Source of the DNA: Micromonospora andamanensis
GTDB lineage: Bacteria; Actinomycetota; Actinomycetes; Mycobacteriales; Micromonosporaceae
Reading direction: 5' to 3'
DNA: 38,361 nt
NCBI RefSeq assembly: GCF_016863495.1
Contig: NZ_BOOZ01000030.1
Coordinates: forward strand, 1 to 38,361
Positions within the stretch are counted from its first letter, which is position 1, and every line of letters begins with the position of its first letter. Under the pieces are notes generated by a model. That model searched no databases, had not been told where the DNA came from, and was given only the letters and a program-made list of their open reading frames with translations. Shown piece by piece: positions 9,831 to 18,523 of the stretch. A program made the position numbers and the translations under genes.

Positions 9831-10712
9831 TCAGCGGGCATGACCCGTCCCCCGTACCCCCGCGAACAGGTCGGACTCCGGCATGGGGGTGTCGACCGAC
9901 GAGCGGACCAGCTCGAAATCCTCAGTCGGCCAGGCACGCTGCTGCAACTCCATCGGCACCTGGAACCAGAAGCCGTCCGGGTCGACCTGGGTGGCGTGCG
10001 CCCGCAGCGCGTCGTCGCGCACCGGGAAGTACTCGGCGCACGGCACCCGGGTGGTGATCCGGGGCCCCTTGTCCGGCCGGTCCTCCCAGCGGGTCAGCCA
10101 CTCCGCGTACGGCGACTCGACCCCGGTGGCCACGACGGCCTCGTGCAACGCCAGGATCTTGCCCTTGGAGAAGCCGATGTCGTAGTAGAGCTTGAGCGGC
10201 TGCCACGGCGCGCCCAGCTCGGGGTAGCGCTCGGCGTCGCCGGCCGCGTCGAAGGCCGCCACGCTGATCTTGTGGCACATGATGTGGTCCGGGTGCGGGT
10301 AGCCACCCTCCTCGTCGTAGGTGGTGACGACGTGCGGACGGAACTCACGCATCAACCGCACGAGCGGACCGGCCGCCACCTCCACGTCCTGGAGGGCGAA
10401 GCAGCCCTCGGGCAGTGGCGGCAGCGGGTCACCCTCGGGCAGGCCGGAGTCGACGAAACCCAGCCACGCCTGCTCGATGCCGAGGATCGCGCGCGCCGCG
10501 TCCATCTCCGCGCGCCGGATCTCGGCGATGTTCGCCCAGACGTCGGGGCGGTCGAGCTTGGGGTTGAGCACGCTGCCCCGCTCACCGCCCGTACACGTCA
10601 CGACCAGTACGTCCACCCCTTCGGCGACGTACTTCGCCATCGTCGCGGCGCCCTTGCTCGACTCGTCGTCGGGGTGCGCGTGAACGGCCATGAGTCGAAG
10701 TTGCTCTGCCAA
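9831..10712 (-). CDS. mca: Mycothiol S-conjugate amidase
   Basis: Mca cleaves mycothiol S-conjugates of toxins and antibiotics, releasing a mercapturic acid for export and glucosaminyl-inositol for mycothiol resynthesis. The 293-aa product has the LmbE/PIG-L zinc hydrolase fold: AHPDDES with metal ligands H13 and D16, TGGERGSVLN, and the third ligand in HPDH near residue 142. Length matches the mycobacterial enzyme (about 290). The start is a TTG at 10712 with GAGGAG 8 nt upstream, giving LAEQLRLMAVHAHPDDE as in relatives; the frame extends to 10955 but that part has no family similarity. It is divergent from the DUF4307 gene, with about 220 bp between them, and is followed by the small membrane protein. 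Confidence 0.95.
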   Translation of the reverse strand: MAEQLRLMAVHAHPDDESSKGAATMAKYVAEGVDVLVVTCTGGERGSVLNPKLDRPDVWANIAEIRRAEMDAARAILGIEQAWLGFVDSGLPEGDPLPPLPEGCFALQDVEVAAGPLVRLMREFRPHVVTTYDEEGGYPHPDHIMCHKISVAAFDAAGDAERYPELGAPWQPLKLYYDIGFSKGKILALHEAVVATGVESPYAEWLTRWEDRPDKGPRITTRVPCAEYFPVRDDALRAHATQVDPDGFWFQVPMELQQRAWPTEDFELVRSSVDTPMPESDLFAGVRGTGHAR

Positions 10713-10933
10713 GGTTGGCGCTCCTCGTCTCTGCCCACCGGCGACCCACCCCGGGCCCCCGTTGACCTGCCAACTTCCTCCCCGTAGCGGCACCGGACCG
10801 CGCCGGCCTGTCATATTTGACCTCGGCCGTACGCGACGCTGAGCCAGATCCGGCGACCGAGCCGAACGAGGAATGGCGGACTCTGCCATTCTTGCCGATA
10901 CCGCTGACAACAACGCCAGGGAGATACCCGCCG

Positions 10934-11368
10934 GTGACCGAGACGCACGCCACACTTGGACCGGACGCGCCGGTCTTCCCGCCCGGTCGGTACGGCCGCC
11001 GCCGCGCGCTCCGGCGCCGCCGGCCGATGCTCGCCGCGCTGCTGGTCGTCGTCGTGGTCGCGGCGCTCACCGCCGTCTCGGTCCGGCTCTACCGGCAGTA
11101 CGGCGATCCGGCGTACGACGCCCAGGTGATCAGCTACGGCGACATCACGGACACGCAGGTGGTGGTCGACTTCCGGGTGAACCTGCCGGACGGCGGCTCG
11201 GCGGTGTGCGTGCTGCGTGCCCGGGACCACGCCGGCGCCGAGGTGGCCCGCGAGGAGGTTCCGGTGGCCGCCACCGCCGGGCAGCGCCACGTCACCGTGC
11301 GGCACCGGCTGGCCACCGAGGCGCGACCGTTCATCGGTGAGGTCGTCCGCTGCCGGCCACCCGCCTGA
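10934..11368 (+). CDS. DUF4307 single-pass membrane protein
   Basis: The 144-aa product has a proline-rich N-terminus ending in FPPGRYGRRR, an arginine-rich stop-transfer stretch, one transmembrane helix (MLAALLVVVVVAALTAVSV, about 32-50) and an extracytoplasmic beta-rich domain with a conserved VCVLRARD cysteine. This matches DUF4307, which in mycobacteria (Rv1081c) sits beside mca and greA as here. The GTG at 10934 is chosen because AGGGAG lies about 10 nt upstream; the frame opens from 10817 but that extension lacks family features. Role unknown; the conserved placement suggests a link to thiol metabolism or the envelope. Confidence 0.82.
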   Translation: MTETHATLGPDAPVFPPGRYGRRRALRRRRPMLAALLVVVVVAALTAVSVRLYRQYGDPAYDAQVISYGDITDTQVVVDFRVNLPDGGSAVCVLRARDHAGAEVAREEVPVAATAGQRHVTVRHRLATEARPFIGEVVRCRPPA

Positions 11369-11526
11369 GGCGGTGAACACCGGAGCCACAGTTCCGGTCG
11401 TCGAACTCCCGTCGCTGGCCGCCCCCGGCACCCGGCCGGCGTGATCGCCGACACTCCTTGTCGTAGGGCACTGGTAACTTGGAGGTTCACCTGTCAGCCA
11501 GCACGCACAACCGAGGAGGACCGCCT

Positions 11527-12024
11527 GTGTCCAATGGCAACGAGGCGCCCGCCACCTGGCTGTCCCAGGACGCGTACGACCGCCTGAAGGGCGAGCTCGA
11601 CGAGTTGATCGCCAACCGGCCGGTCATCGCCGCCGAAATCAACGCCCGGCGCGAGGAAGGCGACCTGCGCGAAAACGGCGGCTACCACGCCGCCCGCGAG
11701 GAGCAGGGCAAGGCCGAGGGGCGCATCCTCTACCTGAAGGAGCTGCTCCGCACGGCCCAGGTCGGCGAAGCGCCGACAGTCGACGCCGTGGCGCCCGGGA
11801 TGGTCGTGACGATCTACTTCGACGACGACGCCGACGACACAGAGACGTTCCTGCTCGGCTCACGTGAGATCGCCTCGACCACGGATCTGACGGTCTACAG
11901 CCCCGAGTCGGCCCTCGGCCGGGCGATCCTGGGCGGCAAGGCGGGCCAGGCCTGCACCTACACCGCCCCGAGCGGCGCCGACATCAAGGTGACAGTGGTC
12001 AGCTTCGAGCCCTTCTCCGGCTGA
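11527..12024 (+). CDS. greA: Transcription elongation factor GreA
   Basis: GreA enters the RNA polymerase secondary channel and stimulates cleavage of backtracked RNA. The 165-aa product has the N-terminal coiled coil with the acidic tip (ARREEGDLRENGGYHAAREE, D and E of the catalytic loop present) and a C-terminal FKBP-like domain beginning near residue 85. The GTG start at 11527 follows GAGGAGGA at a 6-nt spacing; the frame upstream to 11479 has no support. It is convergent with ilvA and shares a strong hairpin terminator at 12060-12095. Confidence 0.96.
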   Translation: MSNGNEAPATWLSQDAYDRLKGELDELIANRPVIAAEINARREEGDLRENGGYHAAREEQGKAEGRILYLKELLRTAQVGEAPTVDAVAPGMVVTIYFDDDADDTETFLLGSREIASTTDLTVYSPESALGRAILGGKAGQACTYTAPSGADIKVTVVSFEPFSG

Positions 12025-12059
12025 TCGTCCTCCGCCGGCCGGGCCGGCACAACCGTTCG

Positions 12060-12095
12060 ACCAGAGGCGTGACGCTGCCGCGTCACGCCTCTGGT
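12060..12095. terminator. Bidirectional hairpin terminator between greA and ilvA
   Basis: A perfect 16-bp inverted repeat (arms 12060-12075 and 12080-12095) closes a TGCC loop. It starts 35 nt after the greA stop and its right arm covers the ilvA stop codon and last codons, so it can serve both convergent transcripts. No T-run follows, as is common in high-GC actinobacteria. Confidence 0.8.
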
Positions 12096-13303
12096 GCGAT
12101 CGTCACCTGGTAGCCGCTGGCCCGCAGGGCGCTGATCAGCATGTCGGAGTGTTCGACACCACGGGTCTCCACCGACAGGGCCACCTCGACCTCACCCAGG
12201 CGCAGGTGCGGATTGGCCCGCTGGTGCACCACGTCCACCACGTTCGCCCGGTGCTCGGCGATCTCGCTCAACAGCGAGGCCAACTGTCCCGGCCGGTCCG
12301 AGCAGCGCACCGTCACCCGCAGGTAGCGGCCCGCCGCCGCCAGCCCGTGCTCGATCACGCGCAGCATCAGCAGCGGGTCGATGTTGCCACCGGAGAGCAC
12401 CACCACCACTGGCGCGGTCACCTCGACCGCACCGGCCAGCAGGGCGGCCACGCCGACCGCACCGGCCGGCTCGACCACCTGCTTGCCGCGTTCGAGCAGC
12501 ATCAGCAGGGCTCGGGAGATGTCCTCCTCGGTGACGGTGACCACGTCGTCCACGAGTTTGCGGACGTGGGTGAAGGTGACGTCACCCGGCCTGCCCACAG
12601 CGATGCCGTCCGCGATGGTGGTGAACACCGGCAGCCGGACCGGTTCTCCCGCGACAAGTGACGGCGGGAAGGCCGCCGCGCCGGCCGCCTGCACCCCGAT
12701 CACCCGCACGTCCGGCCGGAGCGCCTTGGCCGCCACCGCCAGCCCGGAGATCAGCCCTCCCCCGCCAACGCCGGTGACGATCGTGGTCACCTCCGGGCAC
12801 TGCTCCAGGATCTCCAGAGCCACGGTGCCCTGCCCGGCGATCACGTCCCGGTGGTCGAACGGATGGATCAGCACTGCCCCGGTACGCTCCGCGAACGTCT
12901 GCGCCGCGACAAGTGACTCGTCGACAGTGGCACCGACCAGCTCGACCTGAGCGCCGTACCCCTTCGTCGCCGCCACCTTCGGCAGCGGCGCGTTCACCGG
13001 CATGAACACGGTGGCGTGGGTGCCCACCAGCCCGGCGGCGAGCGCCACACCCTGCGCGTGGTTGCCGGCGCTGGCCGCCACCACGCCCCGGGCGCGTTCC
13101 TCGGCCGACAACCGCGAGATCCGCACGTACGCGCCGCGCACCTTGTACGACCCGGCCCGCTGGAGGTTCTCGCACTTGAGCCAGACCGGTCCGCCGAGCG
13201 CGGCGCTGAGCGGGCGGGACGGCTCCAGCGGAGTGGTACGGACGACTCCGTCGAGCAGTTCCCGTGCCGCACGCACGTCGTCCAGGCTGACCAGTTCCGT
13301 CAT
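12083..13303 (-). CDS. ilvA: Threonine ammonia-lyase (threonine dehydratase)
   Basis: This PLP enzyme deaminates threonine to 2-oxobutanoate, the first step of isoleucine synthesis or of threonine catabolism. The 406-aa product has the fold-type II PLP lysine in AGSYKVRGAY (K54), SAGNHAQGVA, the glycine loop VGGGGLISG and a C-terminal ACT regulatory domain (about 325-406, LRVTVRCSDRPGQLASLL). It has one ACT unit and so is the short form. The ATG at 13303 lies 2 nt after the DUF4328 stop and has no clear ribosome site of its own, so its translation is probably coupled. A much longer open frame runs upstream through the DUF4328 gene, but it is an antiphase artefact. Confidence 0.94.
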   Translation of the reverse strand: MTELVSLDDVRAARELLDGVVRTTPLEPSRPLSAALGGPVWLKCENLQRAGSYKVRGAYVRISRLSAEERARGVVAASAGNHAQGVALAAGLVGTHATVFMPVNAPLPKVAATKGYGAQVELVGATVDESLVAAQTFAERTGAVLIHPFDHRDVIAGQGTVALEILEQCPEVTTIVTGVGGGGLISGLAVAAKALRPDVRVIGVQAAGAAAFPPSLVAGEPVRLPVFTTIADGIAVGRPGDVTFTHVRKLVDDVVTVTEEDISRALLMLLERGKQVVEPAGAVGVAALLAGAVEVTAPVVVVLSGGNIDPLLMLRVIEHGLAAAGRYLRVTVRCSDRPGQLASLLSEIAEHRANVVDVVHQRANPHLRLGEVEVALSVETRGVEHSDMLISALRASGYQVTIAPEA

Positions 13304-13305
13304 GC

Positions 13306-14202
13306 CTAGATCGTGCCACCCGGCCGGTCCGTGGTCGGCGGCTGGGCCGGCGCGATCAGGGACACCGGACCCGGCCCGGCCTGCGCTGCCGCAGCCGTTC
13401 CCGCGGGTGCCGCGATGGTCATGCCGGGCAGGATCGGGCCGGTCGGCATCGACCGCGCGATCCGCGCGGTCTGGGCTGCGGAGATGCTCTGGATCAGCAC
13501 GACAAGCGACCCCCCGGCCACCACACCGAACACCGCCGGCACCAGGTACTCGCCGGTCGCCGACACGTAGTGGTCGGCGTACGCCTGGAAGTCCGCCGAG
13601 GTCTGCGGGACCGGCAGCGCCTCGTACTCGGCTGCCGAGCGCGCGATGAACCGCTCCGCGAAGAGGAACACAAGCCAGGCTCCCCACCACAGGTGCACCA
13701 GCACCGGGGTGTTCGGCCGCCAGAGACTCTCCCGGGCGATGGTGGCCACCACCCGGTGCGGCATCACGAAGTTGACCAACGGCACCAGCCACCCGGCTAT
13801 CGCCCAGCCGGCGGAGTTGGTGGGCCCGACACCCGGGAAGGCGTCCAGGTTCATCCGGGCCCGCCAGGTCCAGACGATGACGAGCACCACCGCGGCCAGG
13901 AACGCGACCTGGTACAGCAGGGCCGCCGCCAGTTCCAGCATCCCCGCGGTGAGCAGGAAACCCTCGCCGTCCCCGGAGTCGGCCGCCCGCCCGGCGAGCA
14001 CCGCGTTGACCGGCTGCACCGCCACCGTCAGCAGCAGGAACAGGGTGGTCGCGGCCACGGCGACCGACGCGGCCCGACCGACACCCTGGACCGGGCGTAC
14101 CCGGACGCCCGGACGCAGAGCCGGCGACCCGACAGGCGTACGGCAGATCTGGCATTCCCCGGTGCGTACATCGTTGTCGGCGTCGCAGGTGTGGCAGCGC
14201 AT
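13306..14202 (-). CDS. DUF4328 multi-pass membrane protein with N-terminal zinc-ribbon-like motif
   Basis: The 298-aa protein opens with MRCHTCDADNDVRTGECQIC, two CxxC pairs resembling a zinc ribbon, followed by about six hydrophobic helices. The family signatures WRARMNLDAF, GWAIAGWLVPLVNFVMPHRV and WWGAWLVFLF fit DUF4328. A short proline/alanine-rich tail ends the protein. The ATG at 14202 has GGGAGGT about 9 nt upstream. It lies directly before ilvA (2-nt gap) and 43 nt after the amidase stop on the same strand, so the amidase, DUF4328 and ilvA genes may share a transcript. Molecular role unknown. Confidence 0.87.
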   Translation of the reverse strand: MRCHTCDADNDVRTGECQICRTPVGSPALRPGVRVRPVQGVGRAASVAVAATTLFLLLTVAVQPVNAVLAGRAADSGDGEGFLLTAGMLELAAALLYQVAFLAAVVLVIVWTWRARMNLDAFPGVGPTNSAGWAIAGWLVPLVNFVMPHRVVATIARESLWRPNTPVLVHLWWGAWLVFLFAERFIARSAAEYEALPVPQTSADFQAYADHYVSATGEYLVPAVFGVVAGGSLVVLIQSISAAQTARIARSMPTGPILPGMTIAAPAGTAAAAQAGPGPVSLIAPAQPPTTDRPGGTI

Positions 14203-14245
14203 AGTCGGCCGACCTCCCGTGTGATGGCACCGGGAGCGTAGATGA

Positions 14246-15649
14246 TCACGCGTTGGCCGGCGACCCCGTTCCGACGCGTGGGTAACCGGGGGCGTGCCGA
14301 GACCACGGGCTGGCCATCTCGAACTGACCGGCGACGCCGAGCAGCAGCAGCTCCGAGCCGGGTGGGCCGACAAGTTGCACGGCCAGCGGCAGCCCGTCCG
14401 GGCGGCGACCCACCGGTACCACCAGGGCGGGCAGGCCGGCGACGTTCCACGGCGCCGCGTACGGCGCGTACCTGATGCTGGCCAGCATGTTCGCCTGCCA
14501 GGATCGGGTCGACCAGTTGGCGGCCAGCGGCGGCGCGCTGGCCAGGGCCGGGGTGAGCAGCAGGTCCACCGAGTGATCGGTGAAGAAGCCGATCGACCGC
14601 TCGCGCCAGGCCAGCCGGTCGGCCTCCCGGACGTACCCACGCCGCCAGGCCCACTCGCCGAGCGCCACGTGCCGACGGCTGCGGCGTTGCAGGGCACGCC
14701 TGTCGACCCCGGCGGCGCGCACGTCCGCCGCTGCGGCGGCGAACCAGGTGGCGATGCCCTTGAGGCCCAGCGCGGTCGGGTAGACCGGATCGGCCGGCAC
14801 GGTGTCGTGCCCGGCACCGGCGAGCAACCGTCCGGCGGCGGCGACCGCGTCCCGGTTCGGCGCGTCCGGTGAGACACCCCGCACGGGCGATCGCAGTGAC
14901 ACGCCGACCCGCAGCCGCTGTGGTGGGACGAGCTTGCTCTGGGCCCGGCCGGCGAGCACCTGGAAGCCGACCGCCGCGTCGGCGACAGTGGTGCTGAGCA
15001 TGCCGTGTTCGGCCAGGCCGAACCAGTCCTCCGCACCGAGCTGGCAGGGCACCACACCGCGACCGGGCTTCAGGCCGACCAGCCCGCAGCAGGCGGCGGG
15101 AATGCGGATCGAGCCGAGGCCGTCGTTGCCGTGGGCGATGGGTACCAGTCCGGCGGCCACCGCCGCGGCCGCGCCACCTGAGGACCCGCCGGGGGTGCGG
15201 GACAGGTCCCAGGGGTTGCGGGTGACGGCCGTCTCGTCGTCGGTGAGGCCCCACAGGCCCAGCTCGGGCATCCGGGTGACGCCGAGGATCACCGCGCCGG
15301 CGCCACGTAGTCGACGGACCACCTCGTGGTCGGCCTCCGCCACGGCGGTACGCACGGCGGCCGAGCCGTTCCAGGTGGGCACACCGGCGACCGGAGTGTT
15401 CTCCTTGACCGCCACCGGCACCCCGGCCAGCGGCAGGTTACCCAGATCCTCCTGCTCGTCGACCTTCTCCGCCTCGGTGACCGCCTCCCCGCCGCGTACC
15501 GCGCGGAACGCGGCGAGGTCGACGTCGGCCTTGGCGACGTGGTCGAGGTGGTCGGCAAGCACCTGGGTGGCGGAGACGTCACCCCGGCGTACGCCTCGGG
15601 CGATCTGTTTGGCGGTCGCGCCGACCCAGGTCGGCATGATGTCCTGCAC
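14246..15649 (-). CDS. Amidase (amidase signature family)
   Basis: The 467-aa enzyme hydrolyses an amide bond through the Ser-cisSer-Lys triad. Visible elements are the catalytic lysine in GVPVAVKENTP (K82), the GGSSGG loop with the cis-serine (about 156) and the nucleophile region GLGSIRIPAACCGLVGLKP (S180). The canonical DGGGS is DGLGS here. The GTG at 15649 is preferred because GGGAGG stands 6 nt before it; an ATG four codons later lacks spacing. It follows metB by 22 nt on the same strand, so the two are likely cotranscribed. Substrate cannot be deduced; alternatives include nicotinamidase-like or GatA-like roles, but length and context fit a stand-alone amidase. Confidence 0.92.
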   Translation of the reverse strand: MQDIMPTWVGATAKQIARGVRRGDVSATQVLADHLDHVAKADVDLAAFRAVRGGEAVTEAEKVDEQEDLGNLPLAGVPVAVKENTPVAGVPTWNGSAAVRTAVAEADHEVVRRLRGAGAVILGVTRMPELGLWGLTDDETAVTRNPWDLSRTPGGSSGGAAAAVAAGLVPIAHGNDGLGSIRIPAACCGLVGLKPGRGVVPCQLGAEDWFGLAEHGMLSTTVADAAVGFQVLAGRAQSKLVPPQRLRVGVSLRSPVRGVSPDAPNRDAVAAAGRLLAGAGHDTVPADPVYPTALGLKGIATWFAAAAADVRAAGVDRRALQRRSRRHVALGEWAWRRGYVREADRLAWRERSIGFFTDHSVDLLLTPALASAPPLAANWSTRSWQANMLASIRYAPYAAPWNVAGLPALVVPVGRRPDGLPLAVQLVGPPGSELLLLGVAGQFEMASPWSRHAPGYPRVGTGSPANA

Positions 15650-15671
15650 GGCCACCCTCCCAAGCCAGCGG

Positions 15672-16814
15672 TCAGCCCAGCGCCTGCTCCAGATCGGCGA
15701 GCAGGTCTTCGACCGTCTCGATGCCGACAGACAGTCGCACGAGATCGGAGGGAACTTCAAGCGGCGAGCCGGCAGCACTCGCGTGTGTCATCCGGCCCGG
15801 GTGCTCGATCAGGGATTCCACCCCACCGAGGGACTCGGCGAGCACGAAGAGTCGGGCCCGGTTGCAGGTCTCGACGGCGTGCTCCTCGCCCCCGGCGGCG
15901 CGGAAGGAGATCATGCCGCCGAACCGGCGCATCTGCTTGGCCGCCACCTCGTGACCGGGGTGCGTCGGCAGCCCCGGGTAGAGCACCTGACCGACCTTGG
16001 CGTGCCCGTCCAGGTACGCCGCGATCCGCTCGGCGTTGTCGCAGTGCCGGTCCATCCGTACCCCGAGGGTCTTGATGCCGCGCAGGGTCAGCCAGGCGTC
16101 GAACGGGCCGTTGATCGCGCCCATCGCGTTCTGGTGGTAGCGCAACCGCTCGCCGAGCTCGGCGTCGGCAGCCACCAGCGCACCACCGACCACGTCGGAG
16201 TGCCCACCGACGTACTTGGTGGTCGAGTGCACCACCACGTCCGCGCCGAGGGTGATCGGCTGTTGCAGGTACGGCGAGGCGAAGGTGTTGTCGACCACCA
16301 GCAGCGCCCCGGCGTCGTGCGCCACGGAAGCGAGGGTGGCGATGTCGGCGATGCCGAGCAGCGGGTTCGTCGGGGTCTCCACCCAGACCACAGTCGTGAC
16401 GCCGGGCCGGATCGCGGCCCGCACGGCGTCCGCGTCGGAGACCTTGGCCGGGGTGTACGCCAACCCCCACCGCTCGGCGACCTTGGCGAAGAGCCGGTAC
16501 GTGCCGCCGTAGGCGTCGTCGGGGATCACCACGTGGTCACCCGGTCCGCAGACGGTACGCAGCAGGGTGTCCTCGGCGGCGAGGCCGCTCGCGAAGGCCA
16601 GGCCGACCTGGCCGGCCTCCAGCGCGGCCAGGCACTCCTGGAGCGCGTCCCGGGTGGGGTTGCCGGAGCGGCTGTACTCGTAGCCGAGTCGCGGCGCGCC
16701 GACCGCGTCCTGGGCGTACGTGCTGGTCTGGTAGATCGGTGGGATCACCGCGCCGGTGCGGGCCTCGGGGTCCTGGCCGGCATGGATGGCGAGCGTCTCG
16801 AAGCCGTGGGTCAT
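15672..16814 (-). CDS. metB: Cystathionine gamma-synthase (or gamma-lyase)
   Basis: This PLP enzyme joins cysteine to an activated homoserine to form cystathionine; close relatives catalyse the gamma-lyase step instead and sequence alone does not fully separate them. The 380-aa product starts THGFETLAIHAGQDPEA, has the YSRSGNPTRDALQ motif (subunit-bridging PLP contact), VVDNTFASPYLQQP and the PLP lysine in HSTTKYVGGHSD. Length fits mycobacterial MetB (388). The ATG at 16814 stands 7 nt after a TAACGT -10 element and lacks a ribosome site, so the mRNA is probably leaderless. It leads a minus-strand run metB-amidase-DUF4328-ilvA. With cbs at 26 kb it supports transsulfuration. Confidence 0.93.
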   Translation of the reverse strand: MTHGFETLAIHAGQDPEARTGAVIPPIYQTSTYAQDAVGAPRLGYEYSRSGNPTRDALQECLAALEAGQVGLAFASGLAAEDTLLRTVCGPGDHVVIPDDAYGGTYRLFAKVAERWGLAYTPAKVSDADAVRAAIRPGVTTVVWVETPTNPLLGIADIATLASVAHDAGALLVVDNTFASPYLQQPITLGADVVVHSTTKYVGGHSDVVGGALVAADAELGERLRYHQNAMGAINGPFDAWLTLRGIKTLGVRMDRHCDNAERIAAYLDGHAKVGQVLYPGLPTHPGHEVAAKQMRRFGGMISFRAAGGEEHAVETCNRARLFVLAESLGGVESLIEHPGRMTHASAAGSPLEVPSDLVRLSVGIETVEDLLADLEQALG

Positions 16815-16821
16815 CCCGCAG

Positions 16822-16827
16822 ACGTTA
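16822..16827 (-). promoter_or_regulatory. -10 element TAACGT for leaderless metB
   Basis: The minus strand reads TAACGT, seven bases, then the metB ATG. This TANNNT box places the transcription start at or within a base of the start codon, the standard leaderless arrangement in actinobacteria. No good -35 is seen. Confidence 0.6.
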
Positions 16828-16897
16828 GTCGCCCCGCTTGCCGAATCGACTGGAACCCAACCCGGCTCGCCTCCGGAGCCCTGTCGGACCGCTGAGT

Positions 16898-16903
16898 GAT
16901 ACT
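16898..16903 (+). promoter_or_regulatory. -10 element GATACT for the small ORF-HIT pair
   Basis: GATACT ends six bases before the GTG at 16910, suggesting leaderless transcription of the small ORF and the coupled HIT gene. It is back to back with the metB element 70 bp away. Confidence 0.5.
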
Positions 16904-16909
16904 GGCTGG

Positions 16910-17056
16910 GTGACCTCGACCAAGAGCCTTCCATCCCGCATCGTGCGCTATGTCAACGCGGAGTTGCTGCGGCACGACTGGCCCCGGATCAAGCGGCTCG
17001 CCTCAAGGCGCCTGGTCGCGATCTGGGAACGTCGGCTTCCCGAGCTCGTTTCCTGA
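16910..17056 (+). CDS. Small basic protein, 48 aa, upstream of HIT gene
   Basis: The 48-residue peptide (VTSTKSLPSRIVRYVNAELL at the start) is rich in arginine and aromatic residues and predicted helical. I do not recognise the family. Support comes from the -10-like GATACT six bases before the GTG and from spacing: its stop lies two bases before the GTG of the HIT gene, which has no ribosome site of its own, so HIT translation seems to depend on this ORF. It could be a real conserved micro-protein or a leader for the HIT gene. The in-frame ATG at 16838 is upstream of the -10 box and is not favoured. Confidence 0.55.
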   Translation: MTSTKSLPSRIVRYVNAELLRHDWPRIKRLASRRLVAIWERRLPELVS

Positions 17057-17058
17057 CC

Positions 17059-17475
17059 GTGGCGGGGTGTGTGTTCTGCGGGATCGTGGCCGGGGAGGTG
17101 CCGGCGTTCCGGGTGACCGACGAGCCGGACGGGGTGGCGTTCCTGGACACCCGGCCGGTGTTCAAGGGCCATGTGCTCGTGGTGCCCCGCACCCATCTGG
17201 TCACCCTCGCCGATCTGCCGCCGGCATCCCTCGCCGGCTACTTCGGGTTGGTGCGGCGGATCGCGGTGGCTGTCGAGTCCGGTCTGGGTGCCGGCGGCAC
17301 GTTCGTGGCGATGAACAACAGGGTGTCCCAGTCGGTGCCGCACCTGCACACCCATGTGGTGCCCAGGACGAAGGGCGACGGGCTACGTGGCTTCTTCTGG
17401 CCGCGTACCCGCTATGCCGACGACGCCGAGGCCGCGTCCTACGCCGACCGCATCCACACGGCCCTGGCGGGGTGA
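17059..17475 (+). CDS. HIT-family nucleotide hydrolase/transferase
   Basis: The 138-aa product has a CVFC.I..GEVPA N-terminus with two cysteines (likely zinc site, as in Hint proteins), a GHVLVVPRTHL segment and the catalytic histidine triad HLHTHVVP (H95, H97, H99). HIT proteins hydrolyse nucleotide phosphoramidates or dinucleotide polyphosphates. The start is a GTG two bases after the stop of the preceding small ORF, with no Shine-Dalgarno sequence, implying coupling. The exact substrate is not predictable. msrA begins 84 nt downstream on the same strand, with its own ribosome site. Confidence 0.93.
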   Translation: MAGCVFCGIVAGEVPAFRVTDEPDGVAFLDTRPVFKGHVLVVPRTHLVTLADLPPASLAGYFGLVRRIAVAVESGLGAGGTFVAMNNRVSQSVPHLHTHVVPRTKGDGLRGFFWPRTRYADDAEAASYADRIHTALAG

Positions 17476-17559
17476 GCCGGCCTGAGCGGCGGTGGGGCGG
17501 GTAAGGAAGCGGGGTCCGCCGGTGTTGCACGCGGGGAAGGGTACGAAAGGAGTCCCACC

Positions 17560-18222
<663 letters not shown>

Positions 18223-18249
18223 GCAGCCACGCACGGTACGCGCGTCCTG

Positions 18250-18282
18250 ACGGCCGGCCCGCCGATTCGGCGGGCCGGCCGT
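18250..18282 (+). terminator. Hairpin terminator after msrA
   Basis: Perfect 15-bp arms (18250-18264 and 18268-18282) enclose an ATT loop, 27 nt after the msrA stop. The stem is almost all G/C. No uridine tract follows (TCGTGTGTG). Confidence 0.78.
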
Positions 18283-18414
18283 CGTGTGTGCGCCAGACCA
18301 CCGAAGCCGTGAGCACATTGATGCGGTACGTATTGCGGCATTCGTCACACCCGGCGCTGCCCCGCAAACGCCGCAAGGGACACCAGGTGGGCACGAAACA
18401 GCACAGCGCCCCGG

Positions 18415-18440
18415 CCGTGATGACCGCTGCTTGATCACGG
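18415..18440. promoter_or_regulatory. Inverted repeat CCGTGAT-N12-ATCACGG, candidate operator
   Basis: Arms at 18415-18421 and 18434-18440 are perfect, separated by 12 nt (arm centres about 19 nt apart, near two helical turns). It lies about 85 nt before the osmolyte operon start, a suitable place for a dimeric regulator. The regulator is unknown. Confidence 0.35.
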
Positions 18441-18476
18441 GGCGCGGATTCTAGCAATGCTGTTACACGACCGTCA

Positions 18477-18492
18477 TAGCCTCAACAGGCTA
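18477..18492. promoter_or_regulatory. Inverted repeat TAGCCT-CAAC-AGGCTA before the NAGGN operon
   Basis: A perfect 6-bp inverted repeat with a 4-nt loop lies 31 nt before the asnO start. It may be an operator over the promoter or a small hairpin in the 5' leader. The start codon has no strong ribosome site, so leader structure could matter. Confidence 0.35.
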
Positions 18493-18523
18493 ATCGCAAC
18501 ATCCTCTGGCAGCATGGGCTCAC

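Larger units (their letters stand above)
18223..18523. other. Intergenic region between msrA and the NAGGN operon
   Basis: This 301-bp gap holds the msrA hairpin terminator and then the control region of the osmolyte operon, where two inverted repeats are listed separately. A TTGATC hexamer at 18431 and a TTACAC at 18463 are possible -35 elements, but neither has a convincing -10 at 17-18 nt. No gene is seen. Confidence 0.5.

Noticed and set aside
12083..14230. 715-aa fusion of an N-terminal extension to threonine dehydratase
   Set aside because: The extension lies in an off-frame of the DUF4328 gene and has no domain. The ilvA start at 13303 is supported by the family's usual N-terminus.
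13306..15057. 583-aa single protein covering DUF4328 and part of the amidase
   Set aside because: The upstream part is out of frame with the amidase, and the DUF4328 start at 14202 has a good ribosome site and family N-terminus.
16815..16909. SAM or cysteine-responsive riboswitch before metB
   Set aside because: The leader is probably zero length (leaderless), leaving no room for one.
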